From NCBI GenBank assembly GCA_030596185.1, contig JAUVKP010000073.1:1-6338 (forward strand): 6,338 bases of DNA, read 5' to 3'. A program made the translations under genes and the position numbers. The stretch comes from Fidelibacterota bacterium. GTDB taxonomy: Bacteria > Fidelibacterota > Fidelibacteria > Fidelibacterales > Fidelibacteraceae. The notes beneath the pieces were generated by a model. The model was given only the letters and a program-made list of their open reading frames with translations. It did no database searches and was not told where the DNA came from. The number at the start of each line of letters is the position of its first letter. Position 1 is the stretch's first letter. Positions 1-6,338 of this stretch are shown here, one piece after another.

Positions 1-893
1 GAACCTTCTCTTCCCTCTTCCATCATTGACAGACCGATCACATTTTGCCGATTGGTCATCGAAAGCTGAAGTTCCCAAGAAACAAAGGACAGAGGCTTTT
101 GATCAATATCAATATTTTTAATCAAAGTTTTAGCTCGTATGTCTAGTAAAGCATTTTTCTCAATCGTATTAAAACCTGCCCCATTTATTGCAGTCTGAAT
201 TGCTTGCTTTACTCGACTATGCATATCTCCTTCGACTGAAATAACAAAATGAATATCTTTAGCAGCTTTATCTTTTGATTCTGCCAGTTCAGCAAAAGTG
301 TAAATGGGTTTAATGCCTAAGCCCGGTACCAAAACATCCAATTGCTCCTGCATCATTTTATTCCGTCCAGCCCTTAGCCAGGCTATCGTATAATAATGGA
401 GTTTTTCAATTGCATTGTTCGTTCCAAATGCCATGCGGACATAATACTCAATATTTTCTTGCTCACGCTCCATTCTGTCCATTAAAATTCGTGCAGTTTC
501 CGAACGCTTCATGTACCCAAGCGTATAAAAAGACTGGCTTTTGCGATCCCATACAGGTTCAACAAAATAAATATTCACAAGATTTTGATCAGAGATCAAA
601 CGAGCTGTCTCTTCAGAATATTCGTAGAAATTTTCAGTGATATTTTTCATGTCCGAGATACTTTCATAACGCTCTAAAATATTCTTTTCAACGGTAATAT
701 GGGTACTAAACGTTTGAGCCATATTGATGGTGGCCTGTTCAATGGCTTTTTCGGGGGTTGCTCCCCAGCCTTTTGAAGCTATATAATCTTTTTCAGGGAA
801 ATATTCTTCACGGTTATTGTACCAGTCCGGTAAAGATCCGGAACAACTCCAGATCAGGATCAGGGTTAATAATAAAATAAGAACTCGTTTCAT
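1..893 (-). CDS. LPP20-family-like lipoprotein, 3' end cut by window edge
   Basis: An open frame starts at 893 and stays open for 297 codons to the left edge, so the C-terminus is missing. The N-terminus is a lipoprotein signal: M-K-R, a Leu/Ile-rich core, then I-W-S-C with the lipidated Cys at residue 17. Trp at -2 is unusual but the site is otherwise plausible. Just after it comes PDWY (22-25), then YIASKGWGATPEKAIEQA (37-54) and, around 103-130, a strand-turn-strand stretch with VEPVWDRKSQSFYTLGYMKR. This pattern (P-x-W near the mature end, a Gly-rich strand followed by a helix rich in Ala, then a 'W-D-x-K...Y-x-L' hairpin) is typical of LPP20-type lipoproteins, which sit in the outer membrane or periplasm and have no defined activity. 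Residues about 205-290 look like a second alpha/beta domain. A Shine-Dalgarno AAGGA at 900-904, six bases before the ATG, supports the start. It is divergent from the HD-domain gene. The family call is from pattern recognition only. Confidence 0.75.
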   Translation of the reverse strand, partial: MKRVLILLLTLILIWSCSGSLPDWYNNREEYFPEKDYIASKGWGATPEKAIEQATINMAQTFSTHITVEKNILERYESISDMKNITENFYEYSEETARLISDQNLVNIYFVEPVWDRKSQSFYTLGYMKRSETARILMDRMEREQENIEYYVRMAFGTNNAIEKLHYYTIAWLRAGRNKMMQEQLDVLVPGLGIKPIYTFAELAESKDKAAKDIHFVISVEGDMHSRVKQAIQTAINGAGFNTIEKNALLDIRAKTLIKNIDIDQKPLSFVSWELQLSMTNRQNVIGLSMMEEGREG

Positions 894-949
894 AATATAT
901 CCTTGACTATCATGCAGGTTAAGAGGAATAACAAATTTTTGTATGAGTA

Positions 950-979
950 ATTTGCGTTAATTATTCAGTATACGCAAAT
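950..979. promoter_or_regulatory. Inverted repeat, possible operator
   Basis: ATTTGCGT (950-957) and ACGCAAAT (972-979) are perfect 8 bp inverted arms around a 14 bp AT-rich centre. Arm centres are 22 bp apart, about two helical turns, which would suit a dimeric regulator binding one face of the DNA. The site lies between two divergent genes and overlaps a TATACT on the minus strand (967-972). No binding protein can be named. The repeat could be fortuitous in DNA this AT-rich, although each arm carries a GCG/CGC core that is rare in the spacer. Confidence 0.35.
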
Positions 980-987
980 ACTAATTC

Positions 988-1007
988 TTTCTATCTTTCT
1001 ATCTTTC
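988..1007. repeat. Short tandem repeat, 8 bp unit, 2.5 copies
   Basis: The unit TTTCTATC occurs at 988-995 and 996-1003, followed by a partial TTTC at 1004-1007. It is a perfect pyrimidine-rich direct repeat in the divergent spacer, about 55 bp before the HD-domain start codon. With so few copies it may be chance or a remnant of slippage. Confidence 0.5.
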
Positions 1008-1061
1008 ATTTTGTTTCAGAGTAATGTAAATTTTTAAATAAATTAATTAAGCGGGAATATA

Positions 1062-1640
1062 ATGAAAACTACTATCACGTATGAAGAGGCAAGAACACTC
1101 TTGGACACTTACCTGAAAACCGAGTATCTCCGGTTTCATTCGAGAGAATCCGAGGTCATTATGCGCGCCTTGGCAAAACATCTTGGTCAAGATGAAGATT
1201 TTTGGGGAATCGCAGGTCTTTTACATGATCTCGATCTTGATGAGATCGGTGAAAATATGCAGAGACATGGGATTCATACAGTTGAATTACTCAAGAATGC
1301 TGATTATGATATTCCCGAACTTTTCGATGCTATCCTTTCTCATGTAGAAGGTATTGAGGGAGTAATTCATAAGCGGGAAACAGATTTTCAATACATTCTT
1401 GCCGGTGCCGAAAGCATTACCGGGCTAATTACTGCTTATGTTATTTTGCGTCCGGAAAAGAAGATCGATGGGCTTAAAGTTAAATCCATCATGAAAAAAT
1501 TTAAGTCACCTGCTTTCGCTGCAAAAGTTAGTCGGGATTTTATACGCGACGCCGCGGAACATGCTGGTATGGAGTTAACTGAATTTATTGCAATATCCAT
1601 CGAAGCTATGTCGACTATTGCTGATGAGACAGGAATGTAG
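1062..1640 (+). CDS. HD-superfamily (HDIG-type) predicted metal-dependent hydrolase
   Basis: A 192-residue soluble protein with no signal or membrane segment. It fits a family of short, stand-alone HD-domain proteins annotated as predicted hydrolases; HD proteins are usually metal-dependent phosphohydrolases, but the substrate here is unknown. Metal-site residues visible in order: H26 (RFHSRES), the HD pair H55-D56 in GLLHDLDLD, H69 and/or H72 in the following QRHGIHTVELL helix, and H94 (ILSHVEG). The family's later Asp (in the usual 'A-V-D-x-L-T-G-L' segment) is replaced by Glu at 117 in AGAESITGL. The C-terminal half keeps the family signature: LRPEKK (129-134), VKSIMKKFKSPAFAA (140-154) and a final helix ending EAMSTIADE (181-189). 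Length matches the family, so the gene looks complete. GCGGGA five bases upstream supports the ATG. It faces the kinase gene tail to tail with six bases between stop codons, and is divergent from the lipoprotein gene. No neighbour reveals its role. Confidence 0.85.
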   Translation: MKTTITYEEARTLLDTYLKTEYLRFHSRESEVIMRALAKHLGQDEDFWGIAGLLHDLDLDEIGENMQRHGIHTVELLKNADYDIPELFDAILSHVEGIEGVIHKRETDFQYILAGAESITGLITAYVILRPEKKIDGLKVKSIMKKFKSPAFAAKVSRDFIRDAAEHAGMELTEFIAISIEAMSTIADETGM

Positions 1641-1646
1641 CTAAAT

Positions 1647-4600
1647 TTATTTTTCTTTAAGATGGTCTTCGAGAATTTCCATCAAGATCTTTATATTGAT
1701 GGGCTTGGAAATATGTTCATCCAAAACATTTCCAATTTCTTTATTTCGTATAAAATCCAATGTATTATCACTTATTCCGATAATGGGAATATTTTTTGAA
1801 ACTTTTCTAATCTCTTCAACGGTTTCATCTGTAAATCCGGGCATATCAGTATCTACAAGTAAAACTTCGGGCATATATCGTTGAAGATGTGATACAATAT
1901 CATCTTCACTTATGGCCCGGATCACTTCATACTTTCCCATAAGGATAACATTAAGAAGGACAAAACTGCTTTCATCGTCTTCTGCTATCAATACTCTTGT
2001 CTTCTTTTCGTTTTTATCTTTATTGAATTTATCAGAATCAATTGGCTCTATTTCGTTAATGTCAATCTTAGCTTTTTTATATTTTAAAGTAAAATAGGCA
2101 GTTGTTCCCTCACCTTGAACAGATTCCAGCCAAATTTTACCTCCCATTTTTTCAACAACTGCTTTACTTATTGATAATCCTAATCCAATACCCGAAGAAA
2201 AAGGATCAACCTGAACAAATCGATCAAACACCTGCTCGAGCATATTTTGGGGAATCCCAATACCTGTATCTCGAATATAGAATTCCACTATGTCTCTCTT
2301 TACTTTAAACCCAAGTTCAATACGTCCCTCAGAAGTAAACTTCTTTGCATTAGAAAGAAGATTTCGTATTACTTGAGTTAAATTGATCTTGTCAATTTGT
2401 ACTTTGATGTTTTGTATTTCGGTAAAAGAAAGTGTAACGGTTGGTGCTAAGCTTACTCGTTCCTGCGCAAGAATATCTTCACACAATGCCAAAAGATTAC
2501 AAGGCACCATCTTAATAGTCAATGAATCTGCCTCAATTTTAGATATTTCCAAAATGTCATTGATCAATTTGAGTAGAAGATCATTGTTTTCGTTAATAAA
2601 TGATAAATATTTTCGCTTGTCCTCCAAGCTCAAATTTTCCCGACCTAAAAGATTTGAAAAACCCACGATTCCATTTAATGGAGTTCGGATCTCATGACTG
2701 ATGTTTGAAATAAAAGCTGATTTCAAGCGATCTGACTCTTCTGCGCGCTCTTTTGCTTTAATAAGCTCTTCTTCTTGTTTTTTGCGTTCATTAATGTTCA
2801 TCATGAACCCATTTATCAAGAGACCTTTTCCGTTTTCATCACGCTTTGCAATAACTGCACGGATCTCAACCCACGTAATTTCTTCTTGGAAAGACATTCG
2901 GATTTCACTCAATATCGTATCTTGTTCACCCAGTACGGCTTTATTGATATTATCCACATAGGCATCCAGATCATCCGGGTGAATCGAATTTAAATAATAG
3001 CTGGATTCAATAGGATCCTCTTTCAGTTTATTGGGATCAATATCAAGTGCAAGCCAAAAGTTATCATCTTTGATCAAAATATTATTTACAAGATCCCATT
3101 CCCAGTACGAATTCTTACTGTTCAATAATGTTTCATTTAAGCGAGCTTTACTTACACTAAGTTCAACTTCCTGTTCTTTCTTTGATGAAATATCATTAAC
3201 GATCGCGTAAATATAACTAATATCATCTTCTTTTAGAAGGTTTAGGATCACTTGAGAATGGAATGAACTTCTATCCCATTTAAACATTTCTAATTCAAAA
3301 GGAGCTTTCAATAAATTTTTAATATTCTTTTTCAATTCACTATAATTTTTGAAATATTTTTTTAATGGATAATGCTCAAAATGCTCTTTGGGTGTATTAA
3401 ATACTTTGAGCGCTTTTTCATTAAAATTGACAACAATACCCGTCTCCAGTTCGAAAATGACGATAGCATTGTTTGCTTGTTCAAAAAGAATATTATAACG
3501 GTTTGCCAATCTTTTTGTTTTATTGGCCATTTTTGTTCGTTGAACTTCATAATTTCTATATCTAAAGTGATAAAGTAATAGTAACCAGAACAAAATAAAT
3601 AGAAGTATTATCAATGCAAGCGTTAAATAGAAATAAGTTCTATACTGCCCGTAAACTGTTAGAGGTTTATTGAAAATGATCGCATCTTCGGGCAAATCGC
3701 GAATATCAATATTCCACTTACTCAATTCCATCCAATTAAAATAATAGGCGTTTTTATCTTTTATGGGATTTATGTTATCAAGTAATTCACCAAATAATAA
3801 TTGCACAGCAAGCTCAGCAGCCTGTTCGCCTTGTACATGAGAAACAGTGACCTTTCCTCCTAAAAATGCATTTTTGACACCAATATCAGTAACGGTAAAT
3901 ATTGGAGAGTTTGAATGAGCAGCCAGTAAAGGATAATATTTATCAGGGTCATAAAAACGATTATCCCCATCAATTTGCCAGATCGAGAACAGTACAATGG
4001 TATTTTCCGGGAGAGCCTGAAGTCGTGAACTCAGTTCATCAGTGGTCATTCCGGTACTTCCATCTAAGTAAATAACGTCAATATTCCCCAAGGGAAATGT
4101 GTCCAATGCATTAGTGACAAGGTGACGATGTGATAAGCCGGTAATTGAATTATCTGTAACAATAGCAATGTGATCAGTCTCGGGAAATAATTTCAAGCCT
4201 AATTCAATATTTTCCTTGAACGGTAAATATTCCTCTATACCAACGATCATAGAACAACTATCAGGGTGCTCTTCATTATCGACACTAACACCGCAATATA
4301 TAATAGGAACCTTGTGATACTTATGTCCGATATCATATAATGTGTTAAGTGCATTATCGTCTGATACAATGATAAGATCCAAATAATCGGTATCGTAAGC
4401 CTCTAGTTTTTCCTTCAGGATCTCATTCCATGATGTTTTATTCACAATTCGTTTAGTATCCATATTTTCAATATGAATCTCAACATTGACATCCCGTTCG
4501 TTAAATTTATCTAATATACCCTTAGTAACACCATCTGTCCATGGATGCCCTTGATGATATGAATTAATGACCAATACTCTTTTATTGTAATTCTGATCGA

Positions 4601-4766
4601 GCTCAGCTTTATTGACCTTTACTTGCTGTTCATCCGCAACTGAAATGATTGGGATAAGCATTATCATGATAAAAATAATACAATAAAAAAATGGGCGTCT
4701 CATATATAAATGATCAGCTCTAGTTACATTATTTTGTTTCTTTTGCTTTTCCATCATGCGGGTCAT
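1647..4766 (-). CDS. Hybrid sensor histidine kinase with ABC-type substrate-binding sensor, two PAS domains and receiver
   Basis: A 1039-residue inner-membrane kinase. A charged N-tail is followed by a hydrophobic stretch (26-43) that could be a cleaved signal (S-V-A, 42-44) or an anchor. Residues about 62-345 form a periplasmic ABC_sub_bind-type domain (COG2984-like): RVLVINSYHQGHPWTDGV at 63-80, then repeated beta-alpha units. A membrane helix spans 376-400. Two PAS domains follow, about 420-528 and 538-660; the second has the HPDD (596-599) and PAC-like end of the PAS_3 type. A coiled linker (660-682) leads to HisKA with phosphoacceptor H691 in SHEIRTPLN. HATPase_c shows the N box (N802, N806), DTGIGIP (833-839), FDRF (847-850) and GIGLGL (859-864). 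The receiver (about 923-1037) has E929/D930/D931, phosphoacceptor D972 in VDTDMP, S999 and K1021, so all residues for a phosphorelay are present. The ligand is unknown; related binding proteins include aromatic amino-acid transporters. No partner regulator is nearby. The gene follows the malic enzyme gene by 100 bp. Confidence 0.93.
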   Translation of the reverse strand: MTRMMEKQKKQNNVTRADHLYMRRPFFYCIIFIMIMLIPIISVADEQQVKVNKAELDQNYNKRVLVINSYHQGHPWTDGVTKGILDKFNERDVNVEIHIENMDTKRIVNKTSWNEILKEKLEAYDTDYLDLIIVSDDNALNTLYDIGHKYHKVPIIYCGVSVDNEEHPDSCSMIVGIEEYLPFKENIELGLKLFPETDHIAIVTDNSITGLSHRHLVTNALDTFPLGNIDVIYLDGSTGMTTDELSSRLQALPENTIVLFSIWQIDGDNRFYDPDKYYPLLAAHSNSPIFTVTDIGVKNAFLGGKVTVSHVQGEQAAELAVQLLFGELLDNINPIKDKNAYYFNWMELSKWNIDIRDLPEDAIIFNKPLTVYGQYRTYFYLTLALIILLFILFWLLLLYHFRYRNYEVQRTKMANKTKRLANRYNILFEQANNAIVIFELETGIVVNFNEKALKVFNTPKEHFEHYPLKKYFKNYSELKKNIKNLLKAPFELEMFKWDRSSFHSQVILNLLKEDDISYIYAIVNDISSKKEQEVELSVSKARLNETLLNSKNSYWEWDLVNNILIKDDNFWLALDIDPNKLKEDPIESSYYLNSIHPDDLDAYVDNINKAVLGEQDTILSEIRMSFQEEITWVEIRAVIAKRDENGKGLLINGFMMNINERKKQEEELIKAKERAEESDRLKSAFISNISHEIRTPLNGIVGFSNLLGRENLSLEDKRKYLSFINENNDLLLKLINDILEISKIEADSLTIKMVPCNLLALCEDILAQERVSLAPTVTLSFTEIQNIKVQIDKINLTQVIRNLLSNAKKFTSEGRIELGFKVKRDIVEFYIRDTGIGIPQNMLEQVFDRFVQVDPFSSGIGLGLSISKAVVEKMGGKIWLESVQGEGTTAYFTLKYKKAKIDINEIEPIDSDKFNKDKNEKKTRVLIAEDDESSFVLLNVILMGKYEVIRAISEDDIVSHLQRYMPEVLLVDTDMPGFTDETVEEIRKVSKNIPIIGISDNTLDFIRNKEIGNVLDEHISKPINIKILMEILEDHLKEK

Positions 4767-4769
4767 TAT

Positions 4770-4776
4770 CTCTCTC
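4770..4776 (-). promoter_or_regulatory. Ribosome binding site deciding the kinase start
   Basis: On the minus strand GAGAGAG ends three bases before the ATG at 4766, giving normal spacing from its GAG core. In-frame ATGs at residues 4, 5 and 22 have no comparable purine-rich stretch at the right distance. Residue 22 would give a neater signal peptide (M-R-R then the hydrophobic core), so it stays a possible alternative, but the ribosome site favours the longer form. Confidence 0.5.
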
Positions 4777-4799
4777 GACCGCTTAAATTATTATTAATA

Positions 4800-4810
4800 C
4801 TTATTATAAG
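4800..4810 (-). promoter_or_regulatory. Candidate -10 element in a small palindrome, upstream of the kinase
   Basis: Read on the minus strand, positions 4808-4803 spell a perfect TATAAT. It sits inside the 11 bp palindrome CTTATTATAAG (4800-4810) and a TG dinucleotide lies a few bases upstream, close to an extended -10 arrangement. Transcription would start near 4796, leaving a leader of about 30 bases before the kinase ATG. No good -35 is seen 16-18 bases upstream (only T-rich DNA). In such AT-rich sequence a TATAAT can arise by chance, so this is a candidate only. No terminator hairpin is visible in the gap 4767-4866. Confidence 0.3.
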
Positions 4811-4866
4811 CAGAATTACTGGTAAAAAATAGAGATTTATTATGGCATTATATGTTAAAGTAATAT

Positions 4867-6141
4867 TTATTTCCCTGTATTCAAGCGCTTTTCAAGCTGA
4901 GCTCTATAATTTTTCAGGTCAATTTTTTTACGAGCCACACCCGTATTAACAGCAGCTTCTGCTACAGCATAAGATTCCCATATAAGCACGCGAGGATCAA
5001 AGGGCTTAGGGATCACATAATCCTTGCCAAAAGTAAAATGTTCACCATTGTACGCTTTTTCAACTGCTTCGATACAGGGTTCTTTTGCAAGATCAGCTAA
5101 AGCCATAGTAGCAGCCACTTTCATTTCTTCGTTTATCGTTGATGCTTGAACATCAAGGGCACCTCTGAATATAAAAGGAAATCCCAAAACATTATTTACT
5201 TGATTTGGATAATCTGAGCGCCCGGTCCCTGCAATAGCGTCCGGCCGAACTTTTAATATTTCTTCATAATGAATTTCCGGAGTGGGATTTGCCATGGGAA
5301 ATAATATAGGTTTATCTGCCATAAGCTTGATCATATCAGTTGTCACCAAACCACCTACTGAGAGACCAACGAAAATATCGGCTCCATCAAGCGCTTCTGC
5401 CAATGTCACCTTATGGGTGTCGGAAACGAATTGTCGTTTTACTTTATCAAGTTCGGCATAGCGGATTTTGGTCAGAATACCCTTTCTGTCACACATAAGA
5501 ATATTTTTGTGTTTAGCACCAAGATTCTCATAATGTTTAGCGCATGAAATAGCAGCTGCGCCGGCTCCGGAGATCACGATTTTACACTCTGACAGATCTT
5601 TTCCCTGTACTTCACAAGCATTAAGTACTGCCGCTCCGGAAATAATGGCCGTTCCATGTTGGTCATCATGAAAAACAGGAATATTCATTTCTTTAATTAG
5701 GGTTTCTTCAATATAAAAACATTCAGGAGCTTTGATATCTTCTAGATTAATACCCCCGAAAGTGGGCTCCATCGCTTTAACGATCTTAATGATCTCATCG
5801 GGGTCTTTCGTATCTAATTCAATGTCGTAAACATCAACATCCGCAAATCGTTTAAAAAGAACTCCCTTCCCTTCCATTACCGGTTTCCCGGCTGCTGCAC
5901 CAATATCACCTAGTCCAAGAACAGCTGTACCATTAGAGATAACAGCTACAAGATTACCTTTGTTAGTATATTTATAAACATCTTCGGGATGCTTTTCTAT
6001 TTCAAGGCATGGATCTGCAACACCCGGAGTATAGGCCAGGCTAAGGTCTTCCTGGGTTTCGCATTTTTTGCTCGCCCTTACCGTTAATTTTCCAGGTATG
6101 GGTTTGGCGTGATATTCCAATGCCTGTTCTTTTGTGATCAT
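4867..6141 (-). CDS. Malic enzyme, single-domain MaeB-like type (oxaloacetate-decarboxylating malate dehydrogenase)
   Basis: A complete 424-residue cytoplasmic enzyme that oxidatively decarboxylates malate to pyruvate and CO2 with reduction of NAD(P), linking the C4 acids of the TCA cycle to pyruvate. Family motifs are clear: LAYTPGVA with catalytic Tyr37; [20 protein letters not shown] (59-78); [20 protein letters not shown] (78-97) with catalytic Lys92; NLEDIKAPE (132-140) with metal ligands E134 and D135; and FHDDQHGTA (157-165) with metal ligand D160. The nucleotide-binding fold shows GAGAAA (192-197), and an Asp (D218 in CDRKG) near the end of the second strand, which hints at NAD but does not settle it. 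ANPTPE (284-289) and [12 protein letters not shown] (306-317) follow. The length fits the short bacterial form; the phosphotransacetylase-like C-terminal domain of E. coli MaeB is absent. GGAGAG at 6145-6150 supports the start. It lies upstream of and co-directional with the sensor kinase gene. Confidence 0.96.
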   Translation of the reverse strand: MITKEQALEYHAKPIPGKLTVRASKKCETQEDLSLAYTPGVADPCLEIEKHPEDVYKYTNKGNLVAVISNGTAVLGLGDIGAAAGKPVMEGKGVLFKRFADVDVYDIELDTKDPDEIIKIVKAMEPTFGGINLEDIKAPECFYIEETLIKEMNIPVFHDDQHGTAIISGAAVLNACEVQGKDLSECKIVISGAGAAAISCAKHYENLGAKHKNILMCDRKGILTKIRYAELDKVKRQFVSDTHKVTLAEALDGADIFVGLSVGGLVTTDMIKLMADKPILFPMANPTPEIHYEEILKVRPDAIAGTGRSDYPNQVNNVLGFPFIFRGALDVQASTINEEMKVAATMALADLAKEPCIEAVEKAYNGEHFTFGKDYVIPKPFDPRVLIWESYAVAEAAVNTGVARKKIDLKNYRAQLEKRLNTGK

Positions 6142-6144
6142 GAT

Positions 6145-6150
6145 CTCTCC
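6145..6150 (-). promoter_or_regulatory. Ribosome binding site of the malic enzyme gene
   Basis: On the minus strand GGAGAG lies three bases before the ATG at 6141 (five bases counted from GGAG). It is the strongest Shine-Dalgarno sequence in the window, in keeping with a well-expressed metabolic gene. Confidence 0.7.
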
Positions 6151-6226
6151 AAGTTGATATTGTTTCCCTCTAACGATATGAAATTAATAAAATTGATAAA
6201 TGATAACAAGAATATTGAAAGAAGAA

Positions 6227-6275
6227 ATTATGAATTATGAATTATGAATAATGGATAATGAATAATGGATAATAA
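6227..6275. repeat. Heptanucleotide tandem repeat, seven units
   Basis: Seven consecutive 7 bp units cover 49 bp with no gap. Units 1-3 (6227-6247) are identical, ATTATGA. Units 4-7 (6248-6275) read ATAATGG, ATAATGA, ATAATGG, ATAATAA, so they also form a 14 bp repeat in which the two copies differ at one base. The consensus is A-W-A/T-ATG-R. The array sits 86 bp upstream of the malic enzyme start codon. It resembles the short tandemly repeated heptamers known from intergenic regions of cyanobacteria and some other bacteria. Slippage could change its length in 7 bp steps. Confidence 0.85.
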
Positions 6276-6338
6276 TTCAATACCTTACATCTATATTTAA
6301 TTTTATCTTGATTCTTGTTTCCATTTTTTTCGGCTTTA

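Larger units (their letters stand above)
894..1061. other. Divergent intergenic spacer
   Basis: This 168 bp spacer separates the lipoprotein gene (minus) from the HD-domain gene (plus), so it must carry the start signals of both unless either is read from further away. It is very AT-rich. On the plus strand a weak sigma70-like pair can be drawn: TTGTTT at 1011-1016, 17 bases, TTAAAT at 1034-1039. It would give a leader of only about 16 bases before the ATG at 1062, so I do not call it as a promoter. GCGGGA at 1051-1056 is a modest ribosome binding site for the HD gene. On the minus strand no convincing -35/-10 pair stands out; a TATACT lies at 967-972 inside the inverted repeat but lacks a -35. 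Confidence 0.6.
6142..6338. other. Non-coding leader region upstream of the malic enzyme
   Basis: No coding frame is supported in this 197 bp stretch up to the right edge. It should contain the malic enzyme promoter. Read on the minus strand the region between the tandem repeat and the ATG offers only weak hexamers, such as TATTAA preceded at 17 bases by TTCTTG, so I do not mark a promoter. The heptanucleotide repeat occupies 6227-6275. The last 60 bases are AT-rich, with a T7 run at 6324-6330, and show no hairpin that would make a terminator. Confidence 0.55.

Noticed and set aside
410..640. Plus-strand open frame of 76 codons
   Set aside because: It lies antisense to the lipoprotein gene, has no family resemblance or ribosome site, and the minus-strand frame gives a coherent protein with a lipoprotein signal.
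1661..1683. Possible hairpin GATGG ... CCATC near the convergent stops
   Set aside because: The arms are only 5 bp with a 13-base loop, lie inside the kinase coding sequence and have no T-run behind them, so it is not a credible terminator.
1696..3578. Several short open frames on the plus strand and one on the minus strand (3362-3550)
   Set aside because: All lie inside the hybrid kinase gene in other frames. Their sequences are low-complexity shadows with no motif or start signal, while the kinase frame shows every expected motif.
1647..4766. Idea that the kinase is a defence or signalling-nucleotide system together with the HD protein
   Set aside because: The two genes are convergent, the HD protein is a common housekeeping-type family, and no nucleotide cyclase, effector or defence gene is present.
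6205..6319. 9 bp inverted pair AACAAGAAT (6205-6213) and ATTCTTGTT (6311-6319) flanking the heptamer array
   Set aside because: The arms do not extend, no target-site duplication is visible and the enclosed DNA codes for nothing. In AT-rich DNA this size a 9 bp match is not rare enough to claim a mobile element.
6320..6338. T-run and CGGCTTTA at the right edge as part of a terminator
   Set aside because: No matching arm is present in the window and the sequence stops here, so nothing can be concluded.

Overview
This is a 6.3 kb stretch of AT-rich bacterial DNA (by eye, GC in the upper 30s percent) with four protein-coding genes, one of them cut by the left edge. A lipoprotein with an LPP20-type fold and a membrane-anchored sensor kinase with a large periplasmic domain point to a Gram-negative bacterium. 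Base composition, protein style and AT-rich spacers would suit an FCB-group or candidate-phylum lineage such as Cloacimonadota or a relative. That placement is an impression, not something the sequence proves.

Layout from left to right: (1) On the minus strand and running off the left edge, a putative LPP20-family outer-membrane or periplasmic lipoprotein (893 to 1). (2) A 168 bp divergent spacer holding an 8 bp inverted repeat with 14 bp spacing and a short 8 bp tandem repeat. (3) On the plus strand, a small HD-superfamily hydrolase of the HDIG type (1062-1640). (4) Six bases further, convergent to it and on the minus strand, a 1039-residue hybrid histidine kinase (4766 to 1647): periplasmic ABC-type substrate-binding sensor, transmembrane helix, two PAS domains, HisKA, HATPase_c and a C-terminal receiver. 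(5) Upstream of the kinase on the same strand, a single-domain malic enzyme (6141 to 4867). (6) A 197 bp non-coding stretch upstream of the malic enzyme with seven copies of a 7 bp tandem repeat.

The malic enzyme and the kinase share a strand with a 100 bp gap. They could be partly co-transcribed, but the gap holds a perfect TATAAT hexamer close to the kinase start, so a separate kinase promoter is equally possible. The malic enzyme would make pyruvate from C4 acids. The kinase would sense an external solute through a periplasmic-binding-protein fold. A shared regulatory logic (sensing a nutrient and adjusting carbon flow) is only a guess from position. No response regulator with an output domain lies in the window.

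I see no RNA gene, CRISPR array, insertion sequence, phage gene, toxin-antitoxin pair or recognisable defence system. The window looks like ordinary chromosomal housekeeping and signalling content. The features most worth a second look are the heptanucleotide repeat, the kinase architecture, the Asp-to-Glu change in the HD protein and the inverted repeat in the divergent spacer.
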